Positions 37,048 through 49,925 are shown, counted from the first letter of the stretch. The stretch is 64,000 nt of DNA from Ophiodon elongatus (GCA_016806645.1 JACSYO010000562.1:192501-256500), one strand, 5' to 3'. The notes: a model not told the origin generated them from the letters alone. Numbers and translations: made by a program.

Positions 37048-37445
37048 AGAAGGAAACAACAGAAGATCCCTGCAGGAGCAGCTCCCCCAGTCTGGCTGAG
37101 AGACCCTGCATGCTGTTCACCGGCTACAGAGATCTGCAGGAAGGAGTCCTGAAACCCACGACTCAGCATTTTTGCACTTTTTTTGTGTTTTCTGTTGGAT
37201 GTCTGAGATAAGTTCTGTGGTAAACACAAACTGGAGACATTCTAACAAAATAACAAAAATACGACTTCCCAGCACCGATTCTCAACCACACAGGCCTCCG
37301 AACGCCATCTAGTGGGCTGTGGCGGTACTGCCAAATGATTAGATTACATTTAAAAAACATATTTTGGTTATACACAGCTACTCACTTATATATCTAAATA
37401 TGCTCAAGAATTCTCATAAATAAAGAAAAGTCCAATTGAAAAGCT
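37048..37445 (+). other. efl1: EFL1 3'UTR with poly(A) signal
   Basis: Non-coding DNA follows the EFL1 stop codon. A canonical AATAAA at 37419-37424 lies about 370 bp after the stop, so the transcript probably ends near 37440. No other gene begins in this stretch. Confidence 0.7.
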
Positions 37446-38850
37446 TTATTTTAATGAGCAGTTACATTTGAATATCACCACAGCAACGACATCATCAGGT
37501 AGGCAAACGGCTTCTACCACTGAGCTGGCTGACGTTCCCTCGGATACAGTGAGCAAAAAGGATCGGTTGGAATGAAAAGGTGGGGGGATGGGGGGGAAGA
37601 AATATGAACTGAATACATAAAATCTGGGTTCATAACGGCAGGCAATGATGGTGGGGGTGAGCAGAATATTTACTTTGGTTACTGCTGACAAACATAACAC
37701 AAATTTACACCCCAGTTTATTAGTTCTGCTTTTTATCATGGTAGGTTTTTTTCTCATTTAAGGTGGTTCTCTGAAGTTGTTTAACAATCAGAAGAGTATT
37801 TTCAACCCTCATCTCAGCAGCAGTGGAGCTGCAGTTAGTCTTACTGTTCATTCAACAGAATGCTTTTAATTCATTAATGGGGGTGAATGATATGTACATA
37901 TTGAGAGTAAAATTTGTATCAAAAAGTCTGCTAACTTTCTGTAGAAATCTGATTGTTTTCATTAGTTTTTAAAGCAGAAAGATAACATTTAGTAAATACT
38001 GACCAATCAAATGGCAATCAAGTTAAATAAACAATTGTGTTGGAATTTGATTATGGACATTATTTGTCATAGCTTTACAGATTTACTGTTGTATGACATG
38101 GCTTTGATCCCCATTGTCAAAGTACATTGCGGAACATATTACAATATTAAACAACTAATAGTTTTCCACAACTTGAAGAAAATTTGTTCAAAATACATTT
38201 CAATCATAAAAACATCACATTTTAAACCTACAGTGCTCAGTTTCCGCATTACAAGTGTTAGGGGCCACTGTTGGGGAAGAAGTAATCTAAGATTTTGAGA
38301 ATAAAGTTGTATTTTGAGGAGAAAGTTACAGAAGCCCTGAGACAAGTGAGAGAAAAAAATTCCAAGTCTGGCTAACAATGTATTTTAATCGGTACTAATC
38401 TGTCGTTGGGGACATCTATGCTTCGTTGAGTCTTTGAACAGTTCACACTTGCGTTGGAGCGCCGTGCCCATGGCGTTTTGCTTCTGATCTGGGCTTTTGT
38501 CAGTGAGCGGTAAAGCAGGGCTACAGTCGGGTAGTGGGAAGTAGGCATGAGCACAAAACCTGCATTAACATTCCCTCAGTGAGTGTTGGGCGACATGCTG
38601 CAGCGCCGTCTTGGCCGATTCATGTGCGGTCTGTGAATCTAGTGTGGCCCCTCCCAGAGGACCGCATTGCTTTGGGTGACCCCACCAGGAGCCAATGCCC
38701 CTGACAACAGTTACCTGGGTCACAGGGACACACAAACCCCTCCACCGTGTTAAGTTGGTTATTCTTGAAGACTTTATACTAAACCTAATGACTTTTTTTC
38801 TCAAATATCTCTATTCTCATAACTCTTTTTCGCATGGCAATGCAGGCACA
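37446..38850. other. Intergenic DNA, nothing recognised
   Basis: AT-rich sequence downstream of the EFL1 poly(A) signal. No exon, RNA gene or TE protein was recognised. Confidence 0.5.
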
Positions 38851-39489
38851 TGTAGATTCAATTTAATTCAGTTCAATTTTTGTATAGCCCAAAATCACAA
38901 ATTACAAATTCTCCTCAGAGGGCTTTACATATGTACACATATGATATCCTCTGTCCTGGGACCTCTCATCGGTTCAGGAAAAACTCCCCCAAAAAAACCT
39001 TTTAAGGAGAGAAAAAGGTAAGAAACCTTCAGGAGAGCAACAGAGGAGGATCCTCTATCAGGATGGACAGAAGTACAATAGATGTCATGTGTACAGAATG
39101 AACAACATAACAGATTTACCACACATTTAATGCAATGATTCATATGAGAGAAGTAAGCAGAATAATGATGGACAAATTACGACTACTAATAACAGCAGCA
39201 GTGGATGTAGTAGAATAATGATAATAATTAGTGGTATTGTTAATGATAATAATAATGTGACTCATAATAATAACTAGAAAATGCATTTCCTGCTGAAAAT
39301 GCATTGGCATGCTGAAAGAAAAAAATACCGGAAAGGGAAAGTACCTGCTGAAAAGTGTTGAACCCAAAAAGCATTGAACTGAACTGCTGAAAAAGCTGGT
39401 CGTTGAAATGTATAACTGGAAAAGTTGGAAGCAAAACTGTATCCTCTAAATAATCCAAGAGCTAGATTACAATCCAGGAAAAGATGGAA

Positions 39490-39860
39490 GCTAAACGATT
39501 TTACTGTCACGGTAATAGTAGTAAAAGTAGTAGAACTATTAGTAATAGTAATAATAGCAGTAGTAGTGGTCGTAGTAGTAATAGCAGTAATAGTAGTAGT
39601 AGTCGTATTAATAGCTGTAGTAGTAATAGCAGTAGCATTAGTACAGTAGTAGTAGTAATAGTAGTATTGGTAGTCATAGTAATCGCAGTAGTAGTAATTG
39701 TACTAATAGATGTACTAGTATTAGTAATAGAAGTAGTAGTAGTAGTAATAGCAGTTGTAGTAGTAGAAGTACTAGTAGAAATATTAGTAGCATTAGGAGT
39801 AGCAGTAATAGAAACAGCAAAGGTTGTAGAAGTAGTAGCAGCAGTAGTAGTAATACTAGA
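39490..39860 (+). repeat. Imperfect (AGT)n repeat
   Basis: About 370 bp dominated by agt/aat/gta triplets (agtagtagtaatagcagtag and similar). Ser/Asn-rich and Val/Ile-rich open frames here are repeat artefacts. Confidence 0.9.
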
Positions 39861-39887
39861 AATATATAATAGAACAATTTTATAAAC

Positions 39888-40075
39888 CTGAGCCAGCCCT
39901 AACTATAAACCTGAGCCAGCCCTAAGTATAAACTTGAGCCAGCTCTAACTTTAAGCCTGAGCCAGCCCTAAGTATAAACTTGAGCCAGCCCTAACTTTAA
40001 GCCTGAGCCAGCCCTAACTATAAACCTGAGCCAGCCCTAACTATAAGCTTGAGCCAGCCCTAACTATAAGCGTTA
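39888..40075 (+). repeat. 23-bp minisatellite
   Basis: About eight copies of a 23-bp unit containing cctgagccagccctaac plus tataaa or tttaag variants. The unit is the single-copy LINE segment cctgagccagccctaactat seen at 49050 and, on the other strand, at 43907-43930, so the array arose inside an L2-like LINE. Confidence 0.9.
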
Positions 40076-41149
40076 TTAAAACGCAAAGTCTTAAGCCTAC
40101 TCTTAAATGTGATGACTGTCTGCTCTGTGTGAGACGCATTCACCACATTTAAGTGGTTTCTGATAGAAACAAATGTGTAGAAAAAGCAGAGGAGGTCAAT
40201 TGTTCTCACAGCCACTTTCTGCTTATTCAGTGTTCAATTTCAGCACAAATGCAATCCAATCCAACACCACACCATTGTCTCATGCGGCGTCCTGTCAGGC
40301 CCTGCTGGTTGATGGCACGGCGCTCCACTGACTGCTAATGGCCAGCGAGTTCCTCCCATGAGACCTCGCCTAATGCAACAAAAAGGATAGGCTCATCTCG
40401 CAGTTAGTCATGCCTAATTGAAAAAACTCTTTTTCTCAGCTAAATCTGGCAGTTTTGCTTTATTCAAGAACTTGAATGAATTCAACAGTTGCCACTCCCC
40501 ACCCTAGAGTGTCTTCGTGTGTTTTAAGTGTTTTATTATATCAGGTGGGAGCTCTCTGCTAGCAGGACGTTACAGCAAGTCTCAAGGTTTTCCTGCAGTG
40601 GTTTGCAAATACAAACAGTATATAATGACTAATGGTTCTGTGAGCTACACTCAACTCAGCACAGAATAATAAATAACCTGTTTTCTCTTCCGAGCTTTCC
40701 TAACACCTCCGACTTTCCATTAATCTGTTTTTAATTTCACACCTCATGCTCATCCACCCACTCCCTTCTACTTTACTTCATCTGTCTCTCCTCATGTACA
40801 TGTTTATTAGTGTTAGACGGATGTATCGTCTTGTCAGTATCTGCCTTTTATGTAGCAATCGCATATCATAAAGTTATGTCACATGGTGGAGAGGAGCTTC
40901 CACACCTAAGGCTGAGACCAAACGGGACCGTTCTGGAACTGAAGCCCTGTAGGGGGTCCAGGCAAAACTCCATCTTTGGTGTTGCACATAGCACTGCATC
41001 ATTCGATGTGCGTCGATTTACATGCATAGAACAGCATGAAAGCAGCATAATGTAATTTGGTATTAGTGAAGATGAGCAAGGCCACCTCCCCTTTGCACCT
41101 GTGCTGTGGGCAGACAGCAGAGTTCAGTCAACAGAAAAGACACTTAAAC

Positions 41150-41442
41150 TATGGGTGACTGTGGCTCAGTGGTGAGCAGGGTCATCCTTCAATATCGGCG
41201 GTTTGATTCCCGGCTCCACTAGTCCATGTCGATGTGTCCTTGGACAAGACACTTAACCCCAAATTGCTCACACAGGCTGTTCCTGCGGCGTATGACTGGG
41301 TGTGAATGTTAATTAGAGTCCTGATGGGCATGCTTGCTCCTCCCATCAGTGTATGAATGGGTGAATGATGACAAGTAGTGTTAAAGAGCTTTGAGTGGTC
41401 GGAAAACTAGAAATGAGATATACAAGTACAGTCCATTTACCA
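41150..41442 (+). mobile_element. tRNA-derived SINE, near full length
   Basis: A 293-bp element with an A-box-like tggctcagtgg (41162-41172) and a B-box-like ggtttgattcc (41200-41210), spaced as in a pol III tRNA promoter. Then come tgtccttggacaagacactt, a middle part with gtgtgaatgttaatt, and the tail ctcctcccatcagtg, ctttgagtggtcgg and tacaagtacagtccatttac. Six further partial copies occur in this window. I cannot give a family name. Confidence 0.8.
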
Positions 41443-42039
41443 TAAAAAGTAACCATTAAAGAACTATGACAAAATGTATTAAGTTGTCATCAAAGCATAA
41501 ACACTTCATGATAATGTGAAAAAAGGACAAATGAACTTAGGACTGTTTTAAGGTAAATACTTCTTCAACAAGCGCTAGCAGAATAACACAATATAGTATA
41601 GCTGCTGATTAGCAAAACCCTGACCTTCACTGCCCACAAAGACATCTCTTGTTCTGAAGGTAATTCAGCTGATTGACCAGTTTGCACTACCATTAGTGAA
41701 CATCATGTAGTCTGAAACGTTCCGTTTCTGTCAGTAATGTTACCTGACGTTCCTGAAAGAAATTCATCTCCAATCCACTGAGAATCAGACAAGAAGCTGC
41801 AACAAACCAAGAAAACAAGCACTTGTTTTCAGGAGCTGCTCTCACATTCTATAGGTTACTTAACACAAAATGTACCATGTGCCTGGACAAACTCTAGATA
41901 AGGACTTGGGGTCACGCTTAACACTTAGACCGTTGAGGCTGAGTCTACCATGTTTTATGACCCTATCTTGGCGCTTTGTTTCAGCAAAGTTATGTATGGT
42001 TCATTTCATGATAGAAAAAAAAAAAAAGATAATAAAACA

Positions 42040-44635
42040 GAGGAGGTTCGCTCCATGGTATAACCCTCAAACCCGCAAAATAAAACAAACATCGCCGAAA
42101 GCTTGAAAGGATATGGCATTCCATCAATTTAGAATATTCTCGGTTAGTTTGGCGAGATAGTCTTAAAACATAAAAGAAGGCCCTTCGTAATGCCAGAGCA
42201 GCCTATTACTCATCAATAATATAGAAAAATAAGAACAACCCCAGGTTTCTCTTCAGCACTGTAGCCAGGCTGACAGAGTCACAGCTCTGTTGAGCCGTGT
42301 ATTCCTATAGACCTCAGTAGTAATGACTTCATGAACTTCTTCAATGATAAGATTCTAACTATTAGAGACAAGATTAATAATCTCTTGCCCTCAACCAGTA
42401 CCGATCTATCCTTGGAAACAGCTATAAACCCTGATATATGTTTGGATGGCTTCTCTCCCATCGACTTAAAAAAATTGTCTTCAACAATTTCTACTTTGCT
42501 TAAAGAAGTTTTACCTTTGATTGGCACCTGTCTGCTGGATATTATCAATCTGTCTTTACTAACAGGCCATGTACCACAGTCTTTTAAAGTAGCTGTGATC
42601 AAGCCTCTTCTCAAGAAGCCCACTCTTGATCCAGAGGTGTTGGCTAACTATAGACCGATCTCTAACCTTCCCTTCCTCTCTAAGATCCTTGAGAAAGTAG
42701 TCGCAAATCAGTTATGTGACTTTCTACAGAACAATAGTTTATTTGAGGATTTTCAGTCAGGATTTAGAAAACACCACAGCACAGAGACAGCACTGGTGAA
42801 AATGACTAATGACCTTCTAATTGCATCAGATAAAGGACTTGTCTCTGTTCTGGTCTTATTAGACCTTAGTGCTGCGTTCCACACCATTGACCATCACATC
42901 CTATTACAGAGATTAGAACATTTGATTGGTATTAAAGGCACCGCACTAAGCTGGTTTAAATCCTATTTATCAGATCGATCTCAGTTTGTGTATGTAAACG
43001 ATGAAACCTCAATGACCACCAACGTCAGTCACGGAATTCCACAAGGTTCTGTGCTTGGACCAATTTTATTCACCTTATATATGCTTCCTTTGGGCAATAT
43101 TATCAGAAAACACTCCATAAACTTTAATTGTTATGCTGATGACACTCAATTATATCTATCAATCAAGCCAGACGAAACCAACCAGCTTGCTAAACTTCAA
43201 GCATGTCTCAAAGATATAAAAACCTGGATGACCTGCAACTTCCTGATGTTAAACTCAGACAAAACTGAAGTTATTTTACTAGGCCCAGAACACCTCCGAA
43301 ATCAACTATCTAATGATATAGTTTGATGGCATTGCCCTGGCATCCAGCACCACCGTAAAGAATCTCGGAGTTGTCTTTGATCAGGACTTGTCCTTTAACT
43401 CCCACGTAAAACAAAACTCAAGAACTGCCTTTTTCCACCTAAGTAACATTTAAATAATTAGACACATCCTGTCTCAAAGTGATGCAGAAAAATTAGTTCA
43501 CGCATTTGTTACTTCTAGACTAGACTACTGCAAGTCCTTATTATCAGGCTGCTCTAATAAATCTCTTAAATCTCTCCAGTTGATACAGAACGCTGCAGCT
43601 GGTGTACTAACAAAAACTAAGAGAAGAGATCATATTACTCCTGTATTAGCTTCTCTGCACGGGCTCCCTGTAAAATCCAGAATCAAATTTAAAATCCTTC
43701 TCCTCAGCTACAAAGCCTTAATTGGTGAGTCACCATCATATCTTAAGGAGCTTATAGTACCATATTACCCCACTAGAGAGCTGCGCTCACTGAATGCGGG
43801 GCTACTCCTCTTCTGTGGAACCAGCTTCCACTTTCAGTCCGGGGGGCAGACACCGTGACCTCATTTAAGAGTAGACTTAAGACTTTCCTCTTTGATAGCA
43901 CTTATAGTTAGGGCTGGCTCAAGTTTGCCCTGGTCCAGCCCCTTGATATGCTGCTATAGGCCTAGACTTCTGGGGGACAAATTAGGATACACTGAGCTCC
44001 TCTATCCTTTTCTTTCTCTCCTTCTGTATGAATTCATGTTCTATCAATGCACATTACTAACTCTACTTCTTCCACCGGAGTCTTTGTGCTTTCTCACCTC
44101 GCAGGTTTCCACGGATCGTGGTTGATTCTGGACCCTGGTCCTGCCTCCTGGTTCCTGGTTCCTGCCGTGACCCTACTGACGCACATTCTTCTCTATTTTC
44201 CTTCTGTATGAATTCATGCACCATTAATGCACATTACTAACTCTGCTCCATCCCCGAAGTCTTTGTGCCTTCTCGCCTCGCAGGTTTCTATGGATCGTGG
44301 TTAAATCTGGACCCTGGTCCTGCTGTGGTCCTTCCCGACACCTACTGCTATTATTACATGAATCATTTCTGTCATGTGAATTGAACGTGTTGTAACTCTG
44401 TTATGCTGTTCATTCTGTACACATGACATCTATTTGTGTACTCTGTCCATCCTGAGAGAGGGATCCTCCTCTATTGCTCTCCTGAAAGTTTTTTTTTGGG
44501 GGAGTTTTTCCTGATCCGATGAGAGGTTCTGGGACAGAGGATGTCATATGTGTACAGATTGTAAAGCCCTCTGAGGCAAATTTGTCATTTGTGATTTTGG
44601 GCTATACAAAAATAAATTGAATTGAATTGAATGAT
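42040..44635 (+). mobile_element. L2-clade (Maui-like) LINE, 5'-truncated
   Basis: The element runs from the endonuclease/RT linker (APWYNPQTRKIKQTS) through RT to a 3'UTR ending ggctatacaaaaataaattg and a (GAATT)n tail. The 3' end words recur on the minus strand at 48541, 38880 and 19800, which defines the family within this window. It is the longest mobile element on + here and lies downstream of EFL1. Confidence 0.85.
42331..43326 (+). pseudogene. LINE ORF2 reverse transcriptase (frameshifted)
   Basis: A 331-residue open frame holds the RT domain: LANYRPISNLPFLSKILEKV, FQSGFRKHHSTETALVK, motif A VLLDLSAAFHTIDH, motif B GIPQGSVLGPILF, motif C YADDTQLY (YADD codons from 43132) and a thumb-like NFLMLNSDKTEVILLGP. 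It stops at 43324-43326 through a frameshift: the next frame continues with DGIALASSTTVK and later IQNAAAGVLTKTKRRDHITP and HGLPVKSRIKFKILLLSYKA (43580 on). Catalytic residues remain, but the ORF is truncated and broken. No intact start was identified. Confidence 0.85.
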
Positions 44636-44974
44636 AGCCAAGTCTGTTTACAATTATTTTAGTTTCCTGCCATATAAACTGGATGTCAATTACTGCAAGT
44701 ATTATCTCAATCACAGAACAACAGATGGGGCAGGAATACCATCTGCAGGCTTGAAGGCCCACTGCGAGCAGAAACATCTCCACAGGCTAAGAGGACATCC
44801 AGCCGACCTGAAGAAGTAACTTCCTTCACCTGTTTCTGAAATACTACAAATATGATCGATAACTCTGAATCCTGCACGCCAGATCTCTTCCTCGTGGCTC
44901 TGCCGGTTCCAGCTCTGCTTTGGCCTTGTGTTTCTGAGCTGTCCACATTTCAAACCCGTGCCATCTAATGTGCC

Positions 44975-45328
44975 ATGCAGCTCCGACCTCCGATGCACCA
45001 ACCCGCTGAAGATGTTTTCCAGCAACGATTGAGAGCAAGAGACTCTTTAAACTGGCAAAAAGGTGCCACAATGCCCCAGCATCCTCCTGAGAGGGATGAA
45101 GACGAGGAAAAAAGATTCCAGCCAAACCTCAACGAAGAAGACGACCAGGTTTCGAAGATATCAGAGAAAACTGAACCAGCGGGAGATGGAGAGTACGATT
45201 TAACAAACAATCATCCAACCAGATGCAGATTTCAAAAAGAGGAACAGACACCACTTCATGCAGCTCAGCCTCCCGTCTGCCCGTCAGAGCCGGCAGGTGA
45301 AACGATACCATTCACAGATGTAAATTAA
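44975..45328 (+). CDS. Unidentified 117-codon ORF (candidate terminal exon)
   Basis: ATG at 44975 to TAA; the product is hydrophilic and acidic (PPERDEDEEKRFQ, NLNEEDDQVSKISEKTE) with no membrane segment or recognised domain. An AATAAA lies about 20 bp after the stop (near 45350), and ctaatgtgccatgcag just before it could be a splice acceptor. This could be the last exon of a gene, part of an unrecognised repeat, or chance. I do not recognise the protein. Confidence 0.25.
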   Translation: MQLRPPMHQPAEDVFQQRLRARDSLNWQKGATMPQHPPERDEDEEKRFQPNLNEEDDQVSKISEKTEPAGDGEYDLTNNHPTRCRFQKEEQTPLHAAQPPVCPSEPAGETIPFTDVN

Positions 45329-45359
45329 TTTGATGTTCCGAAGCCAAATAAATTTAAGT

Positions 45360-46722
45360 CACATAATAAAATAATCTTAGAAATATCTTGGGCCTAATGA
45401 TTTAAATTAAATTAAATTTAAAACTAATATAAAGGTGATTCACAATCTTCCCTGATGCTTCTCAAACTCTCAGCTGCTGTAAAACGTGAATCATATGAGT
45501 CACTGATTCTAACTGGTCACATGTAATCCTTTTCATTTTGTTCTAGTTCATGTTATTTATCGTTATTTTATTGTTTATTCATGTATTTTCTGTTTAGTAA
45601 TGTAGTTGGTCCAATAAATGTTTTATTTATAAAGAACTTGATAATTTGCTTTGTGTGTATATGAAATAATAGGTCCTTATATATCTTGGGAAGAACTCTG
45701 TAGCAACCCTGAGATTAAGATTTAATTGGTTAATATCACATTTTTCCCTAATTGTCCAAAATTGGGTGGCGTCCAAAATTGAATCCTCTGTTAAATTATG
45801 TTAGTTAAACTATGGTGGCTGAGTGCTATTATTCTTTTGTACAAATCTATGGGTTCATCAGTCATAATTGAATTAGTTATAATCGTTAAATATCTTTATA
45901 TTAATTAATTATTATTTATTAAATCTGCTACCAGCAATAACGCTACAATCTCTGCACCTCCCTACACTCGTATTTCCAGTGCAACTCATATGACAAAAAA
46001 AATGATAAAAATAGATTTTGCAATATCGCAATAATATTGTTATTGTGAATTCTTTGGATAACGTGACAGTCCAGTAAACAGGGCCTTCTCCACTAAACTA
46101 AATTTCTCTATGTAATGTTGAGTATCTGATCACAAATCCAGATTGACAACCAGCAGCTGTTTCCTCGTGTCAGACATCATAAGCTCGAGATATAGTGAAT
46201 CCTACACTTCTCATAATGCAACCCTTTTGTCTTCCACTTTGTAATGCAGGCGTTCTATTCCAAATTTAAAAAAGTACTAACTGAGATAGCCCGATGATAG
46301 CCAGAGCTACAGAAGACATGTGGACTCCTCATACTCCTTGACAAAATATAAAGTAAAGTATAAAGTGCATGAAGTATAAGATTCTGGACACCAGTGGGAC
46401 TTCTCTCTTCTTCTTCCCTCCCTTGTCCTCACACACCTACTGCAACCCTTTAATTTCAGTCTGAGTAAAGAAAGCAAAGATCCGTATCAGTGTATGGTAT
46501 GTGTGTTTGTGTGCAGAGAGGTAACATGAGAGTTCCAAAGACGCACACACACACACACACAAACACAGGGAGTGTGTTGCTGACTGATGAAGGCCTGGTG
46601 TGCCACAGTTGAGCCAGGTGTCTTGTGGTGTGTGTTACAGTCAGGAGTCACACAGAGGAAGATTGGAGAACGCTACAGGAAGGGATGTAGCCTAAGCTGT
46701 GATTTGAGTGGTTCCCCATCAT

Positions 46723-46760
<38 letters not shown>

Positions 46761-46795
46761 AGAGAAACAGAAGTGCAGTGCCTCTCCTGAAGCAG
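45360..46795. other. AT-rich intergenic DNA
   Basis: Low-complexity AT-rich sequence with (AAATT)n near 45405 and (CA)n tracts near 46540 and 46725-46757. No gene was recognised. Confidence 0.5.
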
Positions 46796-46799
46796 TCTT

Positions 46800-46990
46800 A
46801 GGCTACAGCCACACTAACACATCGTTTTAAAACGAAAACGATGTCCGTCCACACAGGAGTTTCAGCATCGTTTTCTAAATGATCCTCATCCACATGCCAA
46901 CCTTTGAAAATATATCACATGACCATTCACGTACACTGGGCATGCGGGTGCCGGTGTGAACAGGAAGTAGTTTAGATGCTTAGTTACAGT
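46800..46990. mobile_element. Possible non-autonomous DNA element fragment
   Basis: The segment ccacactaacacatcgtttt, with the palindromic cgttttaaaacg and gtccgtccacacaggagttt, resembles a dispersed fish repeat. No transposase and no matching right end were found, so this is tentative. Confidence 0.3.
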
Positions 46991-48535
46991 AAATACGACT
47001 GAGTATTATAGTAGACTTTAATAATGAAAGGTATTGCTGGATACTTAAGTTTTATTTTTCAAACCTAGTTACAAGGCTGCAGGTCTTGCTCTCTCGCTCT
47101 CTCTTTTTCACACACGTCAAGTTTACTTCAAAATGAAAACTTACAAATCAAAGTTTACTAGATTATGGGTCAATAAATATGGTCAGCACACGTCTCTCAC
47201 ACATTTCCTCTCGGTTTTATTGTCTGTTCACACTCGTAGCTCTGCTGGTGGCTGAAGTCTGTTGCACTGGTGAGCATTTATGCTTTTGTTGCTTTACAGT
47301 TTCTGTGTGGACTTCACAATAGTTGTGCAGAACAAAATAAGCATTGATAAGAAAAGAACAGTCCTCCATTTTGTGTCCGTCGTCCTCCTCAAAGCTGCAA
47401 ACCGTGACTTTAATCGTCTGCTTCGTAGGACTGATAACGCTGCTGGACACGCAGCTGTTTTACCTCTTGTGTTTAATAAGTAATTTATGAAGTGAAGTGT
47501 GGTGCATTCTTCCAGTTTTGCACTAAATAAAAAAAGAATTTGCTCTGTTTCTCTCCGGAGGTCTTCTTTTCTTAGCGCTGCTCTTCTTGCTGCTTTCCTG
47601 GAGAGAAAGCCATAATAATAAAAAAGAAAATACATAAATGCTTCACAGTTTCAAATTTGCTGTGTGCTTGATGTCACTGGGAAAAAGGAATAGTTAACAT
47701 GCTTTTAACAATAAGACAGGCCATGATATACAGCAGGTAAAATAAGTATTGAACACGTCACCATTTTTCTCAGTAAATATATTTCTAAAGGTGCTATTGA
47801 CATAAACATTTTACCAGATCTCGGTAACAACCCAAGTAATCCATACATACAAACAAAACAAAACAAAGTACTTTATTTTGAGATGCACATTTCCCAAGCT
47901 TTCCGTTATGTATTTTGAATTTTAAATGCATCCTATTACTTGAAATGAGAAGAACCTTTATTCTTATTAAAGTATGTATTGTCATACTTCCTCCATTAAA
48001 TGAAACTGACGATAAATATTGTTGAGATATCTTCAATCGAACTCTTTATTTGATTTGATAATCAGTTGCTGACTTCGTACAACATTACCACTGCTAGGCT
48101 ACTTCAATATCTATGGGACCAACTCACACGTTAGACATTATTGTGATGTTCCGGACTTTGTATGAGGAATCCTCTCACTGGACCTCGTTGCATTTCAACT
48201 GAATACCGATGCTCTATGCGCCATATGCTCTGAAACCCAAAGGCCTACACACAATATGAACTGAGAAAAATAAAAATAAGTGTAACTTATAGATATACCC
48301 ATCGGCTGTAGGTATAACTGGCAACCATAACCAACCTCCACAACACAGTAAAATGTAATAGTTGTCCAGACTTACAATAAATTAGTTAACTTTACTCGGC
48401 TATCAAAAATATCACTTCTCACTAGTTTTTATGAACTAAGTAAAAAACTGAGTAAAAAAAAAAAAATATTTACTTATTGGTTTGAGTTAAGCTAACTTAA
48501 AACACTCAAGTAGCAAAAACCAGCTGGGGTCTGAG
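46991..48535. other. Intergenic DNA, nothing recognised
   Basis: AT-rich sequence with only short random open frames. Homology to genes or TEs was not apparent by eye. Confidence 0.45.
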
Positions 48536-48540
48536 AATGG

Positions 48541-49925
48541 CAGAATTCAATTCAATTAATTTATTTTTGTATAGCCCAAAATCACAAATTACAAATTTAC
48601 CTCAGAGGGCTTTACAATCTGTACACATACGACATCCTCTGTCCCGGGACCTCTCATCGGTTCAGGAAAAACTCCCCCAAAAAAACCCTTTCAACAGGGA
48701 GAAAAAGGGAAGAAACCTTCAGGAGAGCAACAGAGGAGGATCCCTCTCTCAGGATGGACAGAGTACAAAAATAGATGTCATGTGTACAGAATGAACAGCA
48801 TAACAGAGTTACAACACGTTCAATTCACATGACAGCAATTATTCATGTAATAATAGCAGTAGGTGTCAGGGAGGACCACAGCAGGATGCAGGACCAGGGT
48901 CCAGATTTAACCACGATCCATAGAAACCTGCGAGGCGAGAAGGCACAAAGACTCCGGGGAAGAAGTAGAGTTAGTAATGTGCATTGATAGAACATGGATT
49001 CATAGTAGTCTAGCCTAGAGCAGCATATCAAGGGGCTGGACCAGGGCAAACCTGAGCCAGCCCTAACTATAAGCGCTATCAAAGAGGAAAGTCTTAAGTC
49101 TACTCTTAAATGTGGTGACTGTGTCTGCCCCCGGACTGAAAGTGGAAGCTGGTTCCATAGAAGAGGAGCTTGATAACTGAAGGCTCTGGCTCCCATCCTA
49201 CTTTTTAAGACTGTAGGAACCACAAGTAGCCCCGCATTCAGTGAGCGCAGCTCTCTAGTGGGGTAATATGGGACTATGAGATCCTTAAGATATGATGGTG
49301 CCTCACCAATTAAGGCTTTGTAGGTGAGGAGAAGGATTTTAAATTTGATTCTGGATTTTACAGGGAGCCAGTGCAGAGAAGCTAATACAGGAGTAATATG
49401 ATCTCTTCTCTTAGTTTTTGTTAGTACACGAGCTGCAGCATTCTGGATCAACTGGAGAGATTTAAGAGACTTATTAGAGCAGCCTGATAATAAGGAGTTG
49501 CAGTAGTCTAGTCTAGAAGTAACAAATGCGTGAACTATTTTTCTGCATCGCTTTGAGACAGGATGTGTCTAATTTTTTAAATGTTACGTAGGTGAAAAAA
49601 GGCAGTCCTTGAGATTTGTTTTACGTGAGAGTTAAAGGACAAGTCCTGATCAAAGACAACTCCGAGAGTTTTTACGGTGGTGCTGGATGCCAGGGCAATG
49701 CCATCAAGAGAAACTATATCATTAGATAATTGATTTCGGAGGTGTTCTGGGCCTAGTAAAATAACTTCAGTTTTGTCTAAGTTTAACATCAGGAAGTTGC
49801 AGATCATTCATGTTTTTATATCTTTAAGACATGCTTTGGTTTGGTTGGTTTCTTCTGGCTTGATCGATGGATATAATTGAGTATCATCATTATAACATAG
49901 ATATAGATAAAGTCGCGTTGGCCCA
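48541..49925 (-). mobile_element. L2-clade (Maui-like) LINE, inverted 3' copy
   Basis: Reading on the minus strand from 49925: the YADD-region remnant (near 49890), NFLMLNLDKTEVILLGPEHL (49577-49807), then a 202-residue frame (48843-49451) with IQNAAARVLTKTKRRDHITP and SLHWLPVKSRIKFKILLL, then a 3'UTR ending in (GAATT)n at about 48541. It is very similar to the plus-strand copy at 42040-44635 but truncated further from the 5' side. A break between the two frames makes it inactive. Confidence 0.85.

Larger units (their letters stand above)
38855..40150 (-). mobile_element. L2-like LINE 3' part invaded by internal repeats
   Basis: The left end (tttgtatagcccaaaatcac, ctcagagggctttacatatg, ggttcaggaaaaactccccc) is the reverse complement of the 3'UTR of the L2-like LINE at 42040-44635. 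The right end (gagccagccctaactataag, agtcttaagcctactcttaa) is the region just after its ORF2, also seen at 49040-49110. Between them, normal LINE sequence is replaced by an AGT-rich repeat and a 23-bp minisatellite. Confidence 0.75.

Noticed and set aside
39425..39885. Val/Ile-rich and Ser/Asn-rich frames
   Set aside because: Artefacts of the AGT-rich repeat inside a LINE fragment.
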